A stretch of DNA of 18,137 bases, from contig JAJDYK010000292.1 of the NCBI GenBank assembly GCA_022825185.1, positions 1-18,137 on the forward strand, written 5' to 3'. The position numbers were made by a program, and so were the translations under genes. Below the pieces are notes generated by a model. It had not been told where the DNA came from. It worked only from the letters and a program-made list of their open reading frames with translations, and made no database searches. Position 1 is the first letter of the stretch. The number at the start of each line of letters is the position of its first letter. Source of the DNA: Candidatus Latescibacterota bacterium (lineage in GTDB: Bacteria > Latescibacterota > UBA2968 > UBA8231). Positions 7,899-14,286 of this stretch are shown one piece after another.

Positions 7899-7944
7899 CG
7901 AAGAAGGCCGTAGCAAAAAAGGACATTCGCTGCGGCCTCCTTCG
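7899..7944 (-). repeat. Long imperfect hairpin between fasciclin and regulator genes
   Basis: Arms 7899-7914 and 7929-7944 pair over 16 positions with two mismatches (G-U capable in one or other transcript) around a 14-base loop. On the minus strand the loop ends in six T. The element starts 15 bases past the fasciclin stop. The 5' arm contains AAGGAGG, a strong ribosome site for a 70-codon frame (7926-7714) that overlaps the start of the regulator gene out of frame. It could reduce downstream expression by partial termination, by RNA processing or by hiding the ribosome site. It lacks a T-run after the stem, so it is not a standard terminator. Confidence 0.5.
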
Positions 7945-7959
7945 TCTGAGTTCGCTGGT

Positions 7960-8499
7960 TTAACGATCTTGCTGCTTAGCCGTACCCCAAGTACTGCTCT
8001 CGACAGCAGTAGCGGTCGGAGGCAGGAGTACCGCATCAATGATGTGGATTACCCCATTGCTGGCGGCCACGTCAGCTTGGACGACATTGGCATTGTTGAT
8101 CATCACGCCGTTGTCGCTGACGTTGATATCGATCGAGGCACCATTGAGGGTGGTAGCCGAATCCAGTCCCACTACGTCGGCGGCCAAGACCGAACCAGAG
8201 ACGACGTGATAAAGCAGGATCGAGATCAGCAGTTCCTTGTTCTCGGGCAACAGCAGCGATTCGATGGTGCCCTCTGGCAAAGCGGCGAAGGCCTCGTCAG
8301 TGGGGGCGAAGACAGTGAAAGGGCCTTCACCCTTGAGCGCATCGACGAGGTCTGCGGCCTGAACCGCGGCGACCAGCGTGTTAAAAGTGCCAGCCCCGAT
8401 GGCAACGCCGACGATATCCTCGTCGTCCTGGGCTTGGGCTGGGCCAGCCCAAGCCGAAAGTGCCAGTGCCATGAGCGTGGCAATGCGGGTGATATTCAT
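7960..8499 (-). CDS. Secreted fasciclin (FAS1) domain protein
   Basis: A 179-residue exported protein. It has a signal peptide (1-23, hydrophobic core [12 protein letters not shown], cleavage after AQA) followed by one FAS1 domain over about 27-160. The H1 motif reads [14 protein letters not shown] (61-74), the YH dipeptide is at 97-98, and the H2 strand is [11 protein letters not shown] (150-160). FAS1 domains act in cell-surface adhesion or small-ligand binding. The exact job in bacteria is usually unknown. The ATG at 8499 is chosen because AGGAGG (8507-8512) stands seven bases upstream and the signal peptide begins there. An in-frame extension to 8547 would run over the promoter's downstream repeat. 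It has its own promoter and is followed after 121 bases by the CarH-like gene, so the two probably share a transcript. Confidence 0.92.
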   Translation of the reverse strand: MNITRIATLMALALSAWAGPAQAQDDEDIVGVAIGAGTFNTLVAAVQAADLVDALKGEGPFTVFAPTDEAFAALPEGTIESLLLPENKELLISILLYHVVSGSVLAADVVGLDSATTLNGASIDINVSDNGVMINNANVVQADVAASNGVIHIIDAVLLPPTATAVESSTWGTAKQQDR

Positions 8500-8542
8500 G
8501 CGATTTCCTCCTATTGTAAAGGTTATGGAGCCTCTTTTGGCG

Positions 8543-8586
8543 TCCATTGTCTAACTGAGTGTAATTATTTGTCTATTATTTGTCAA
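8543..8586 (-). promoter_or_regulatory. Four 11-bp direct repeats, candidate CarH operator
   Basis: Read on the minus strand, consecutive 11-base units are TTGACAAATAA (8586-8576), TAGACAAATAA (8575-8565), TTACACTCAGT (8564-8554) and TAGACAATGG (from 8553). Units 1, 2 and 4 carry TnnACA in exact register. In unit 3 the ACA is shifted by one base. A weaker fifth unit (CAGAAAATATC, 8597-8587) precedes them, and an inverted TAGACAA lies at 8606-8612. Thermus CarH is known to bind 11-bp direct repeats with an nnTnnACAnn core overlapping a -35 box. The CarH-like protein encoded at 6882-7838 is the obvious candidate ligand. Confidence 0.7.
8558..8586 (-). promoter_or_regulatory. Sigma70-type promoter of the fasciclin gene
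   Basis: On the minus strand TTGACA (8586-8581) and TACACT (8563-8558) are 17 bases apart. Transcription would start near 8551, about 50 bases before the ATG. The -35 box is itself the first unit of an 11-bp repeat array and the -10 box lies in the third unit, so any protein on the array competes with RNA polymerase. Confidence 0.75.
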
Positions 8587-8678
8587 GATATTTTCTGAAA
8601 TTTTTTAGACAATAAGATTAATTCACTATATTATGGAGGAACTTTTAGTGCGATGGGATTGTGGGCTGGCACGTATCC

Positions 8679-8725
8679 GGCAAGACGCGAAGGGGCCTTT
8701 CGGGTGCATCCGCGTCGCGTTTGCC
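8679..8725 (-). terminator. Possible hairpin terminator after TonB receptor 2
   Basis: GGCAAGACGCG (8679-8689) faces CGCGTTTGCC (8716-8725) with a one-base bulge, and a smaller GC-rich hairpin lies between them. It begins about 17 bases past the receptor stop on the minus strand. No T-run follows, so it may only stabilise or slow the transcript. It would separate receptor 2 from the fasciclin promoter. Confidence 0.3.
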
Positions 8726-8742
8726 GACTTTGGATCTCGCTG

Positions 8743-10908
8743 CTAGAAAGAGAAGTTGAAGCCCAGCGTGGGGATTATGGGCAATTGCTTGATCTTGCGC
8801 GGATCGACTTCGGGATCGACCGAATCAAGCTGCACAAACCACTCGTTGCGGCGGCTGTACACATTGAATATCTGCACGTAGAACTCGCTGGCGGTTCCCC
8901 GCAACTCGAACGAGCGACTAGCGCTGACGTCGAGGCGGTGATAGGGCTGTAGGCGGGCACTATTGCGTTGGACAGGTGATTCGGAAACCGGTGTGAATGC
9001 CTGCCCGGTGGCGTACGCCAAGCTCGCGCCGAGCCGCCATGCGCCCACCTCGTAGGAGGCGACGAAAGACAGGTCGTGGCGGCGGTCGTGCTTGGGGGGA
9101 AAGGGTCGGCCATCGTTGAGTTCGGGGAAGGTGCGCCGCGTCCAAGCGAACGCGTACCCGATCCATCCGGTGAGCGCGCCCGTGCGCCGCTGCAAAAGGA
9201 CTTCGACCCCGCTGGCCCAGCCTGTGCCGCCGCTTTTGAACACCGCTTCCGAGTGCGTTTCCTCGTTGTCATCAGGCAGTTCGGTATCTATGGTCACTAA
9301 GTTGGCGAGATTCGTGTAATAGGCATCCACGGAAAGCAAGTAGCGCGGCGAAGGGATCCACTCGACGCCGGTGACGGCCTGATAGGATCGCCCCGGCTCG
9401 ACGGTGCTGTCGAGCGGCACCCAGAAATCGCCGCCGCTGAAGGCTTCGGTGGTGATCAGTTGCAGATGCTGGCGATACACGCCGCCAGCGGCTTTGACGC
9501 GGATTTTGTCGCTCAACGCTTGGCTCAGGGACAGCCTCGGTGTGAAGTGTAAACGGTCTCCTATGCTGAAGTACGTTCCCCGTCCGCCTAGCTGCACTCG
9601 CGTGGTCGGCCCGAGCCGCCACTCGTCCTGCACGTAGCCTTCCAATAGCACTGGCTCTTGGCGCAAATCGAGCTGGGTCCGCTCGTTGAAAGACCGGACA
9701 AAGTGGAACTCGAATAGGGTGGCTAGCAATCCCAAGGAAAGCGTGTGATGGTGGCTGGCGAAGTAATCTAAGTCGCCTTTGAGCGATAGGTCGTGGATGC
9801 TGTTGGCGATGCGGACGGGCGCGTCGAGAAAACGGAGCGCGATGATGCTCTCGTACGACGAGCCAGCGGCCGTGAAGTGGCCGAACAGGGCCGGTGAGAA
9901 CACGCGCGTCCAGCGTGCGGTTAGGGCGCGGTTGCCCCAGCGCAGATCGACGAAAGACTCTTCGTCGTCTTCTAGTTCAATCCGCAAGTCGTCTTGGCCC
10001 CAGTATGTGATCGCGGCGTAGGTGTCGTCGCCTCGCCGCTGGTTGATGCCGCCGTTGAGATCGTAGAAGTAATAGTTCAAGGGGATGTCCTCCCCGCTGG
10101 CGCGGAGGGCGCTGAATACGCCGTCCAAGTAGGTGCGGCGACCGGCTAGCAGCCACGAGCCTTGGCCGATGGGCCCCTCGGTGAGCAAGCGGCCTGAGAT
10201 CAGGCTCACGCCGCCGCGTCCGCTGGTGCGCTTGCGGTTGCCCTCGCGGTTGCTCACGTCGAGCACTGCCCCGAGCGTGCGGCCGTACGGAGCGGGATAG
10301 GCTCCCTTATACAGATCGACCTTCTTGATGGCGTCTGGGTTGAAGGTCGAGAAGAGGCCGAACAGGTGGGAGGGATTGTACAGAGGGGTCTGGTCGAGCA
10401 GGATGGCCGTCTGGTCGGGGCCGCCGCCGCGCACGTACAAGCCGCTGCTGATATCCGCAACCGCTTGGACGCCCGGCAGTAGCTGTAAGCCGCGCAAGAG
10501 ATCGGCCTCGCCGAGGGCGGGCAACTGCTGCACCGGCTGGGGTCGGAGGCTGATGTGCTCGCCAGTCACCGAAATCTGCTCGCCTAGGTCCATCGGCTTG
10601 GGCACCAGCGCCAAGTCGAGCCGCATGGCCTCGTCCGCGCCAAAGTGGAGCGTGTCCCAACGGGTCTGGTAGCCTGTGTGCGACGCACTTACTATGTGCG
10701 TGCCAGCCGGTATTTGCACGACCGCGTAGTAGCCGCTGTTGTTGCTGACTGTCGCGAGTTGAAGTCCTTCGACCGCAATGGTGACGCGGGTTAGGGTTTC
10801 GCCGTTGTCGGCATCGGTGACAAAGCCGCTCAGGGTTGCCGCTTGTGCTGACCCTGCCAAAAGCAGCCACGCCGTTAGCACTCGCCTACAATTTTTTTGC
10901 AATCTCAC
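8743..10908 (-). CDS. TonB-dependent outer-membrane receptor 2, paralogue of receptor 1
   Basis: A 721-residue receptor with the same plan as the 748-residue one. It has a signal peptide (to about residue 23, ending AGSAQA), a carboxypeptidase-regulatory-like domain (SGFVTDADNGETL through GYQTRWDTL) and a short TonB-box-like GEQISVTGEH. The plug carries the same YVRGGGPDQTAILLD and YGRTLGAVLDVSNREGNR segments, and the barrel ends GFNFSF. Long stretches are identical or nearly so between the two copies, including the ITxEAFSGGDFWVPLDS region, which indicates a fairly recent duplication within this locus. The start is GTG at 10908. An in-frame TGA lies just upstream, so the protein cannot extend further, but no good ribosome site is present and a later GTG at 10881 is possible. 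Unlike receptor 1, it has no DUF4249 gene after it. Confidence 0.9.
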   Translation of the reverse strand: MRLQKNCRRVLTAWLLLAGSAQAATLSGFVTDADNGETLTRVTIAVEGLQLATVSNNSGYYAVVQIPAGTHIVSASHTGYQTRWDTLHFGADEAMRLDLALVPKPMDLGEQISVTGEHISLRPQPVQQLPALGEADLLRGLQLLPGVQAVADISSGLYVRGGGPDQTAILLDQTPLYNPSHLFGLFSTFNPDAIKKVDLYKGAYPAPYGRTLGAVLDVSNREGNRKRTSGRGGVSLISGRLLTEGPIGQGSWLLAGRRTYLDGVFSALRASGEDIPLNYYFYDLNGGINQRRGDDTYAAITYWGQDDLRIELEDDEESFVDLRWGNRALTARWTRVFSPALFGHFTAAGSSYESIIALRFLDAPVRIANSIHDLSLKGDLDYFASHHHTLSLGLLATLFEFHFVRSFNERTQLDLRQEPVLLEGYVQDEWRLGPTTRVQLGGRGTYFSIGDRLHFTPRLSLSQALSDKIRVKAAGGVYRQHLQLITTEAFSGGDFWVPLDSTVEPGRSYQAVTGVEWIPSPRYLLSVDAYYTNLANLVTIDTELPDDNEETHSEAVFKSGGTGWASGVEVLLQRRTGALTGWIGYAFAWTRRTFPELNDGRPFPPKHDRRHDLSFVASYEVGAWRLGASLAYATGQAFTPVSESPVQRNSARLQPYHRLDVSASRSFELRGTASEFYVQIFNVYSRRNEWFVQLDSVDPEVDPRKIKQLPIIPTLGFNFSF

Positions 10909-11075
10909 TTGTTTGTTATCTCACTGACGTTTTGCAGCAGTATGTAGAGAAACATATCGAGATATTGAGTGGGTTGCACCCCGAATAGCCGCTAAAATCG
11001 GTCGCGCCCTATGCTGGCCTCTTGGGACTTCGTATCTTCAGGCGCTTATCACTACTACATACAAAGGACGAATTC
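10909..11075. other. Divergent intergenic region between TonB receptor 2 and the aminotransferase
   Basis: The region is 167 bases of mixed composition and must hold promoters in both directions. On the plus strand TTGGGA (11023-11028) followed after 18 bases by TTATCA is a weak candidate for the aminotransferase. No convincing pair was found towards the receptor. An imperfect palindrome, ATATCGAGATAT, lies in the receptor-proximal half. Nothing else was recognised. Confidence 0.35.
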
Positions 11076-12410
11076 ATGACCACCGACCGCATTTTTCACC
11101 GCGTCATTACCGACAACTGGCCGCAGATTTCTCACGGCAAAGACTGCTATCTCTACGCCGAAGACGGCCGCGCGTACCTCGATGCCTGCGCTGGCGTCCA
11201 CGTGGTCTCCATCGGTCACGGCGTTCCAGAGATCGCTGAGGTCATGCGGGAGCAGGCGAACAAGGTCAGCTTTACTTACGCCCGCTTCCTCACCCAACCG
11301 CAAATCGACCTCGCCGACAAAATCGCCGCCATAGCCCCCGGCGACCTCAACCGCGTCTTCTTTGTCTCCGGCGGATCCGAAGCCACGGAGTCCGCGCTCA
11401 AGATCGCCCGCAAGTACCATGTCGAGACTGGCAACCCGAAGAAGTACAAAGTCATCACCCGCTGGCAGAGCTGGCACGGCAACACCATCGGTGCGCTTTC
11501 CATGTCGGGCCGCTCCACTTGGCGCGAGGACTACGTGCCCTATCTGCTCGACTTCCCGCACATCACCTTCCCCCGCCCGGATCACTGTCCGTACTGCCAA
11601 GATCGGCCCGCCTGTACGCTGGCTTGCGCCGAAGAGTTGGAGCGGGTTATCAAACAGGAGGGCAGCGAGTACATCGCCGCCTTCATCGCCGAGCCGATCT
11701 CGGGCACTTCTTGCTGCGGCTTGATGCCGCCGCCTGACTACTTCCCCACCATCCGCGAGATTTGCGACCGCTACAACGTCCTGATGATCATCGACGAAGT
11801 AGTCACCGGCTACGGACGCACGGGCCTCAATTTCGGCATTGAGCACTGGGACGCCATCCCCGACATCATAGCCACTGGCAAGGGTCTCAGCAGTGGGTAC
11901 ACGCCCATTGCCGCCACCTTGGTCCGCGACGAGATCTACGACGGGATTTACAAAAAGCAAAACCACTACGTCCACGGCCACACCTACGGAGGCAATCCGC
12001 TCTCCTGCGCCATTGCCCTCGCCGTGCAGAACTACATCCAAGACCACGACTTGGTCACTCGCTGTGCGCAGATGGGCGATCTGATGCTGGAGAAGATGCA
12101 GCCCTTAATGGACTCGCCCATAGTCAGCGCGGTGCGCGGCAAGGGCCTGCTCACCGGCGTGGAGTTCGCAAAGGACAAGGCGACCGGCACGCCCTTTGAC
12201 CCCGCCCAAGGCGTGTCCGCTGCGATCGTCAACCGCGCCTTTGCCAAAGGCGTGCTCATCATGCCCGGGTCGCCTGGGTTGATCGACGGCGTCAGCGGCG
12301 ATCACATTGCCATCAGTCCGCCCTTTACCATTAGCGAAGAGCAGGTCGAGGAAGTCGCGCAGGTGATCGCGGATGTGGTTGGAGACATGGAGCGGGAATT
12401 GGGATATTGA
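11076..12410 (+). CDS. Class III PLP-dependent aminotransferase
   Basis: A 444-residue cytoplasmic aminotransferase of the omega-amino acid/4-aminobutyrate type. It has SGGSEATESALK (98-109) for the PLP phosphate, QSWHGNT (131-137) with the ring-stacking region, IIDEVVTGYGRTG (238-250) where Asp240 holds the pyridine nitrogen, and ATGKGLSSGY with the Schiff-base Lys269. A cysteine cluster at 171, 174, 180 and 184 (CPYC...C...C) sits in a loop before the EPISG segment. The substrate cannot be named from the sequence. A longer TTG-initiated frame (from 11022) exists, but the ATG at 11076 has AAAGGA (11063-11068) seven bases upstream and matches the start of relatives. The luciferase-like gene follows on the same strand after 48 bases and is probably co-transcribed. 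Confidence 0.9.
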   Translation: MTTDRIFHRVITDNWPQISHGKDCYLYAEDGRAYLDACAGVHVVSIGHGVPEIAEVMREQANKVSFTYARFLTQPQIDLADKIAAIAPGDLNRVFFVSGGSEATESALKIARKYHVETGNPKKYKVITRWQSWHGNTIGALSMSGRSTWREDYVPYLLDFPHITFPRPDHCPYCQDRPACTLACAEELERVIKQEGSEYIAAFIAEPISGTSCCGLMPPPDYFPTIREICDRYNVLMIIDEVVTGYGRTGLNFGIEHWDAIPDIIATGKGLSSGYTPIAATLVRDEIYDGIYKKQNHYVHGHTYGGNPLSCAIALAVQNYIQDHDLVTRCAQMGDLMLEKMQPLMDSPIVSAVRGKGLLTGVEFAKDKATGTPFDPAQGVSAAIVNRAFAKGVLIMPGSPGLIDGVSGDHIAISPPFTISEEQVEEVAQVIADVVGDMERELGY

Positions 12411-12458
12411 GTTAGAGAAAACACCGCGCATCTACATCGCCCGTAGAGGAGGATTACC

Positions 12459-13541
12459 ATGAAGCTCGGCACCTTTATGATGCCCTTGCATCCCCCGGAA
12501 AAAGACCGCACTGAATGCTTTGCCGAGGACGTCGAGTTCGTCGTCCGCGCCGATCAGCTCGGTTTTACCGAAGCTTGGGTCGGCCAGCACCACACTGTCG
12601 CGTGGGAGCCGATTCCGTCCAACGATCTTTTTATCGCCCACGTCCTGCCCCTGACGCAAAACATTCGCTTGGGCACGGGTGTCTCCATCATGCCGCAGCA
12701 CCACCCGGTCAACGTCGCAGTGCGACTGGCCTTTCTCGACCACCTGTCCAAGGGCCGCTTCAACTGCGGTTTCGGCCAGGGGGGCGTCGCCACCGATTGG
12801 GGCCTTTTTGACCTGCCCGATCCCAAGACGCAAGGGCTGATGACCGTCGAGAGCATCGACATGGTCCTCAAGCTCTGGCAGGCGGACGCCCCGTTTGACT
12901 TTGCGGGGGATTTCTACCGCATCAAAATTGAGGAGGCGAACTCCGAACTCGGCATCGGCGAACTGCTCAAGCCCTACCAGCAGCCGCACCCGCCCATTGG
13001 CATGAGCGTGATAAGAAGCGACTCCATGGCCGCGACCATGGCCGGCCAGCGGGGCTACCTGCCCATCAGCACCAATCTCGTCGCTCCTTCGATCTTGACT
13101 CAGCACTGGCAGACCTACAGTGCCGGAGCTACCGATGCGGGTCTGCCTGCACCCGAACGCACCCGCTGGCGCATCTCGCGCAGCATCCTCGTCGCCGATG
13201 ACGAAGCGCGTGCTTGGGACTACGCCCTCGACGAGAAGAGTGCTTTCTGCCGCGCCTTTGAATACCTGATCGCCGTACTCAGCGGTGCCAAAATGCTCCA
13301 CATTACCAAGCACGACCCGGACGTTCCCGACGAGGAGGTCACGCCCGAGTATTTGATCAGGAACCTGTGTATCATAGGCGACGTGCCGTCGTGCGTAGAT
13401 CAGCTAGAGGGCTTGTGGGAGACGACCGGGGGCTTTGACACGCTGCTGATGATCGCCCACGACTGGGACGACCGGCCGCTGTGGGAGCGTTCGATGGACT
13501 TGCTCGCCAATCAAGTTGTGCCGCAATTGCCGTCGGTATAG
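12459..13541 (+). CDS. Luciferase-like (LLM class) flavin-dependent monooxygenase
   Basis: A 360-residue TIM-barrel flavoprotein of the bacterial luciferase/LimB superfamily. The N-terminus MKLGTFMMPLHPP is the first strand, followed by LGFTEAWVGQHHT (substrate/flavin region), NIRLGTGVSIMPQHHPV and LDHLSKGRFNCGFGQGG, all usual in this group. C-terminal residues from about 300 carry the IGDVPSCVDQLEGL segment typical of the family. Such enzymes use reduced flavin from a separate reductase to oxygenate a small organic substrate. None is identifiable here and no reductase gene is nearby. AGGAGG (12447-12452) six bases before the ATG fixes the start. It lies 48 bases after the aminotransferase, which suggests a shared catabolic or biosynthetic step. 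Confidence 0.9.
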   Translation: MKLGTFMMPLHPPEKDRTECFAEDVEFVVRADQLGFTEAWVGQHHTVAWEPIPSNDLFIAHVLPLTQNIRLGTGVSIMPQHHPVNVAVRLAFLDHLSKGRFNCGFGQGGVATDWGLFDLPDPKTQGLMTVESIDMVLKLWQADAPFDFAGDFYRIKIEEANSELGIGELLKPYQQPHPPIGMSVIRSDSMAATMAGQRGYLPISTNLVAPSILTQHWQTYSAGATDAGLPAPERTRWRISRSILVADDEARAWDYALDEKSAFCRAFEYLIAVLSGAKMLHITKHDPDVPDEEVTPEYLIRNLCIIGDVPSCVDQLEGLWETTGGFDTLLMIAHDWDDRPLWERSMDLLANQVVPQLPSV

Positions 13542-13549
13542 GGACGTAA

Positions 13550-13575
13550 GCATACTCTGATAAGGTGTGTTTTTT
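13550..13575 (+). terminator. Weak intrinsic terminator after the monooxygenase gene
   Basis: GCATAC (13550-13555) can pair with GTGTGT (13565-13570) with some G-U pairs around a nine-base loop, and is followed by a run of T to 13575. The stem is short and GC-poor, so termination would be partial. Confidence 0.35.
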
Positions 13576-13602
13576 GACGCTTGCATTTTAGGGTCGTACT
13601 CT
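13574..13602 (+). promoter_or_regulatory. Candidate sigma70-type promoter for the antitoxin gene
   Basis: TTGACG (13574-13579) and TACTCT (13597-13602) are 17 bases apart. Transcription would begin about 20 bases before the ATG at 13629. The -35 partly overlaps the T-run of the weak terminator. Confidence 0.5.
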
Positions 13603-13628
13603 TACCTTCCCGTATATGAGGGCTGATT

Positions 13629-14003
13629 ATGGAAACGCCTTCCGAAAGGGATGACATGAACAGAACACTAGAATATGACGCGAGCGATCAGAACGTATCC
13701 GTCACTTGGGACGAGAAGGTCGGAGCTTTTCAAGTGACGAGCGATCTAGGTACCTTCCGCGTGGAGCCTGCTTGGCACGAGAAGGCGCAGGTCTTTTATA
13801 CTGCGTACACCGAGATCGAGGGCCTATTTATCGAGGCCGAGACGCTCGACGAGTTCAAGGAGATCATCCTCGACATGACGCCCGACCTGTTGCGGGACAA
13901 CCATATGGACGCCACCGGCCAAGTCCTGCCGATGCCCGACATCCCTGTTGCGGAGCCTGTGCGATTAGAGAGAGGCAGCAGTCAGGACAGGGCACTAGCC
14001 TAG
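13629..14003 (+). CDS. HicB/DUF1902-like antitoxin
   Basis: A 124-residue protein. Its central part has a two-strand, short-helix layout like the HicB partial RNase-H-fold seen in DUF1902 proteins: VSVTWDEKVGAFQVTSD at the start, then EIEGLFIEAETLDEFKEIIL and DMTPDLLRDNH. The tail after residue 100 is proline-rich and lacks a recognisable DNA-binding domain. Antitoxins of this type bind and silence an HicA mRNA interferase and often autorepress. The HicA-like frame begins one base after this stop, in the expected partner position. The ATG at 13629 has GAGGG six bases upstream. A second ATG at 13656 also has a good site (AAAGGG), so the N-terminus is ambiguous. With its toxin frameshifted, this may be an orphan antitoxin. 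Confidence 0.65.
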   Translation: METPSERDDMNRTLEYDASDQNVSVTWDEKVGAFQVTSDLGTFRVEPAWHEKAQVFYTAYTEIEGLFIEAETLDEFKEIILDMTPDLLRDNHMDATGQVLPMPDIPVAEPVRLERGSSQDRALA

Positions 14004-14004
14004 C

Positions 14005-14201
14005 GTGGGCGAGGACTACTATCGCTGGCTTACGGGTCGGCTAATAGCCTTGGGCTATACTTGGGTGAGCACCGGCAAGCACCAGAAGTGGAAGCACGGC
14101 ACGACAGGAGCCTCAGTGGCCGTGCCCGCCCAGTAAAAACCCTCGTGACAGCTAAGAGCATCCTCCAGCAAGCCAAGGAGCGCAGCCAGCCCAAAGGCTA
14201 A
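14005..14201 (+). pseudogene. HicA-like toxin with a frameshift
   Basis: A GTG at 14005, one base after the antitoxin stop, opens a frame reading YRWLTGRLIALGYTWVS, then TGKHQKWKHG (His in the expected HicA catalytic region) and SVAVPAQ before TAA at 14134-14136. The missing C-terminus is present in the -1 frame: PVKTLVTAKSILQQAKERSQ to TAA at 14199-14201. It matches the usual HicA ending of the form VKSxxTAxxILKQA. A single-base change near 14120-14135 would rejoin the two halves into a protein of about 65 residues. The sequence therefore shows either an inactivated toxin or a sequencing/assembly error. A programmed frameshift is less likely because no standard slippery site precedes the stop. 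Confidence 0.65.
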
Positions 14202-14286
14202 GCTTATACGCGCTCAGAATTTATAATATCTATGTACACGGATTCTCCGTTTTTACCTCCTTACACTAAACGAAACGACGATTTTC

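Noticed and set aside
7839..8039. N-terminal extension of the CarH-like regulator back to 8039
   Set aside because: The extra 67 residues overlap the fasciclin gene, are cysteine/serine-rich without similarity to MerR proteins, and lie before the conserved start of the winged helix.
8653..8952. A 99-codon plus-strand frame preceded by GGAGG
   Set aside because: Most of it is antisense to the 3' end of TonB receptor 2 and its product looks like an antisense shadow. The upstream GGAGG is a chance match in the spacer.
11055..12047. A 330-codon open frame on the minus strand
   Set aside because: It lies wholly antisense to the aminotransferase, which has intact motifs and a ribosome site. The antisense frame shows no family features and is explained by GC-rich codon positions.
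12432..13313. A 293-codon open frame on the minus strand
   Set aside because: It is antisense to the luciferase-like monooxygenase, with no recognisable domain and no ribosome site of note.
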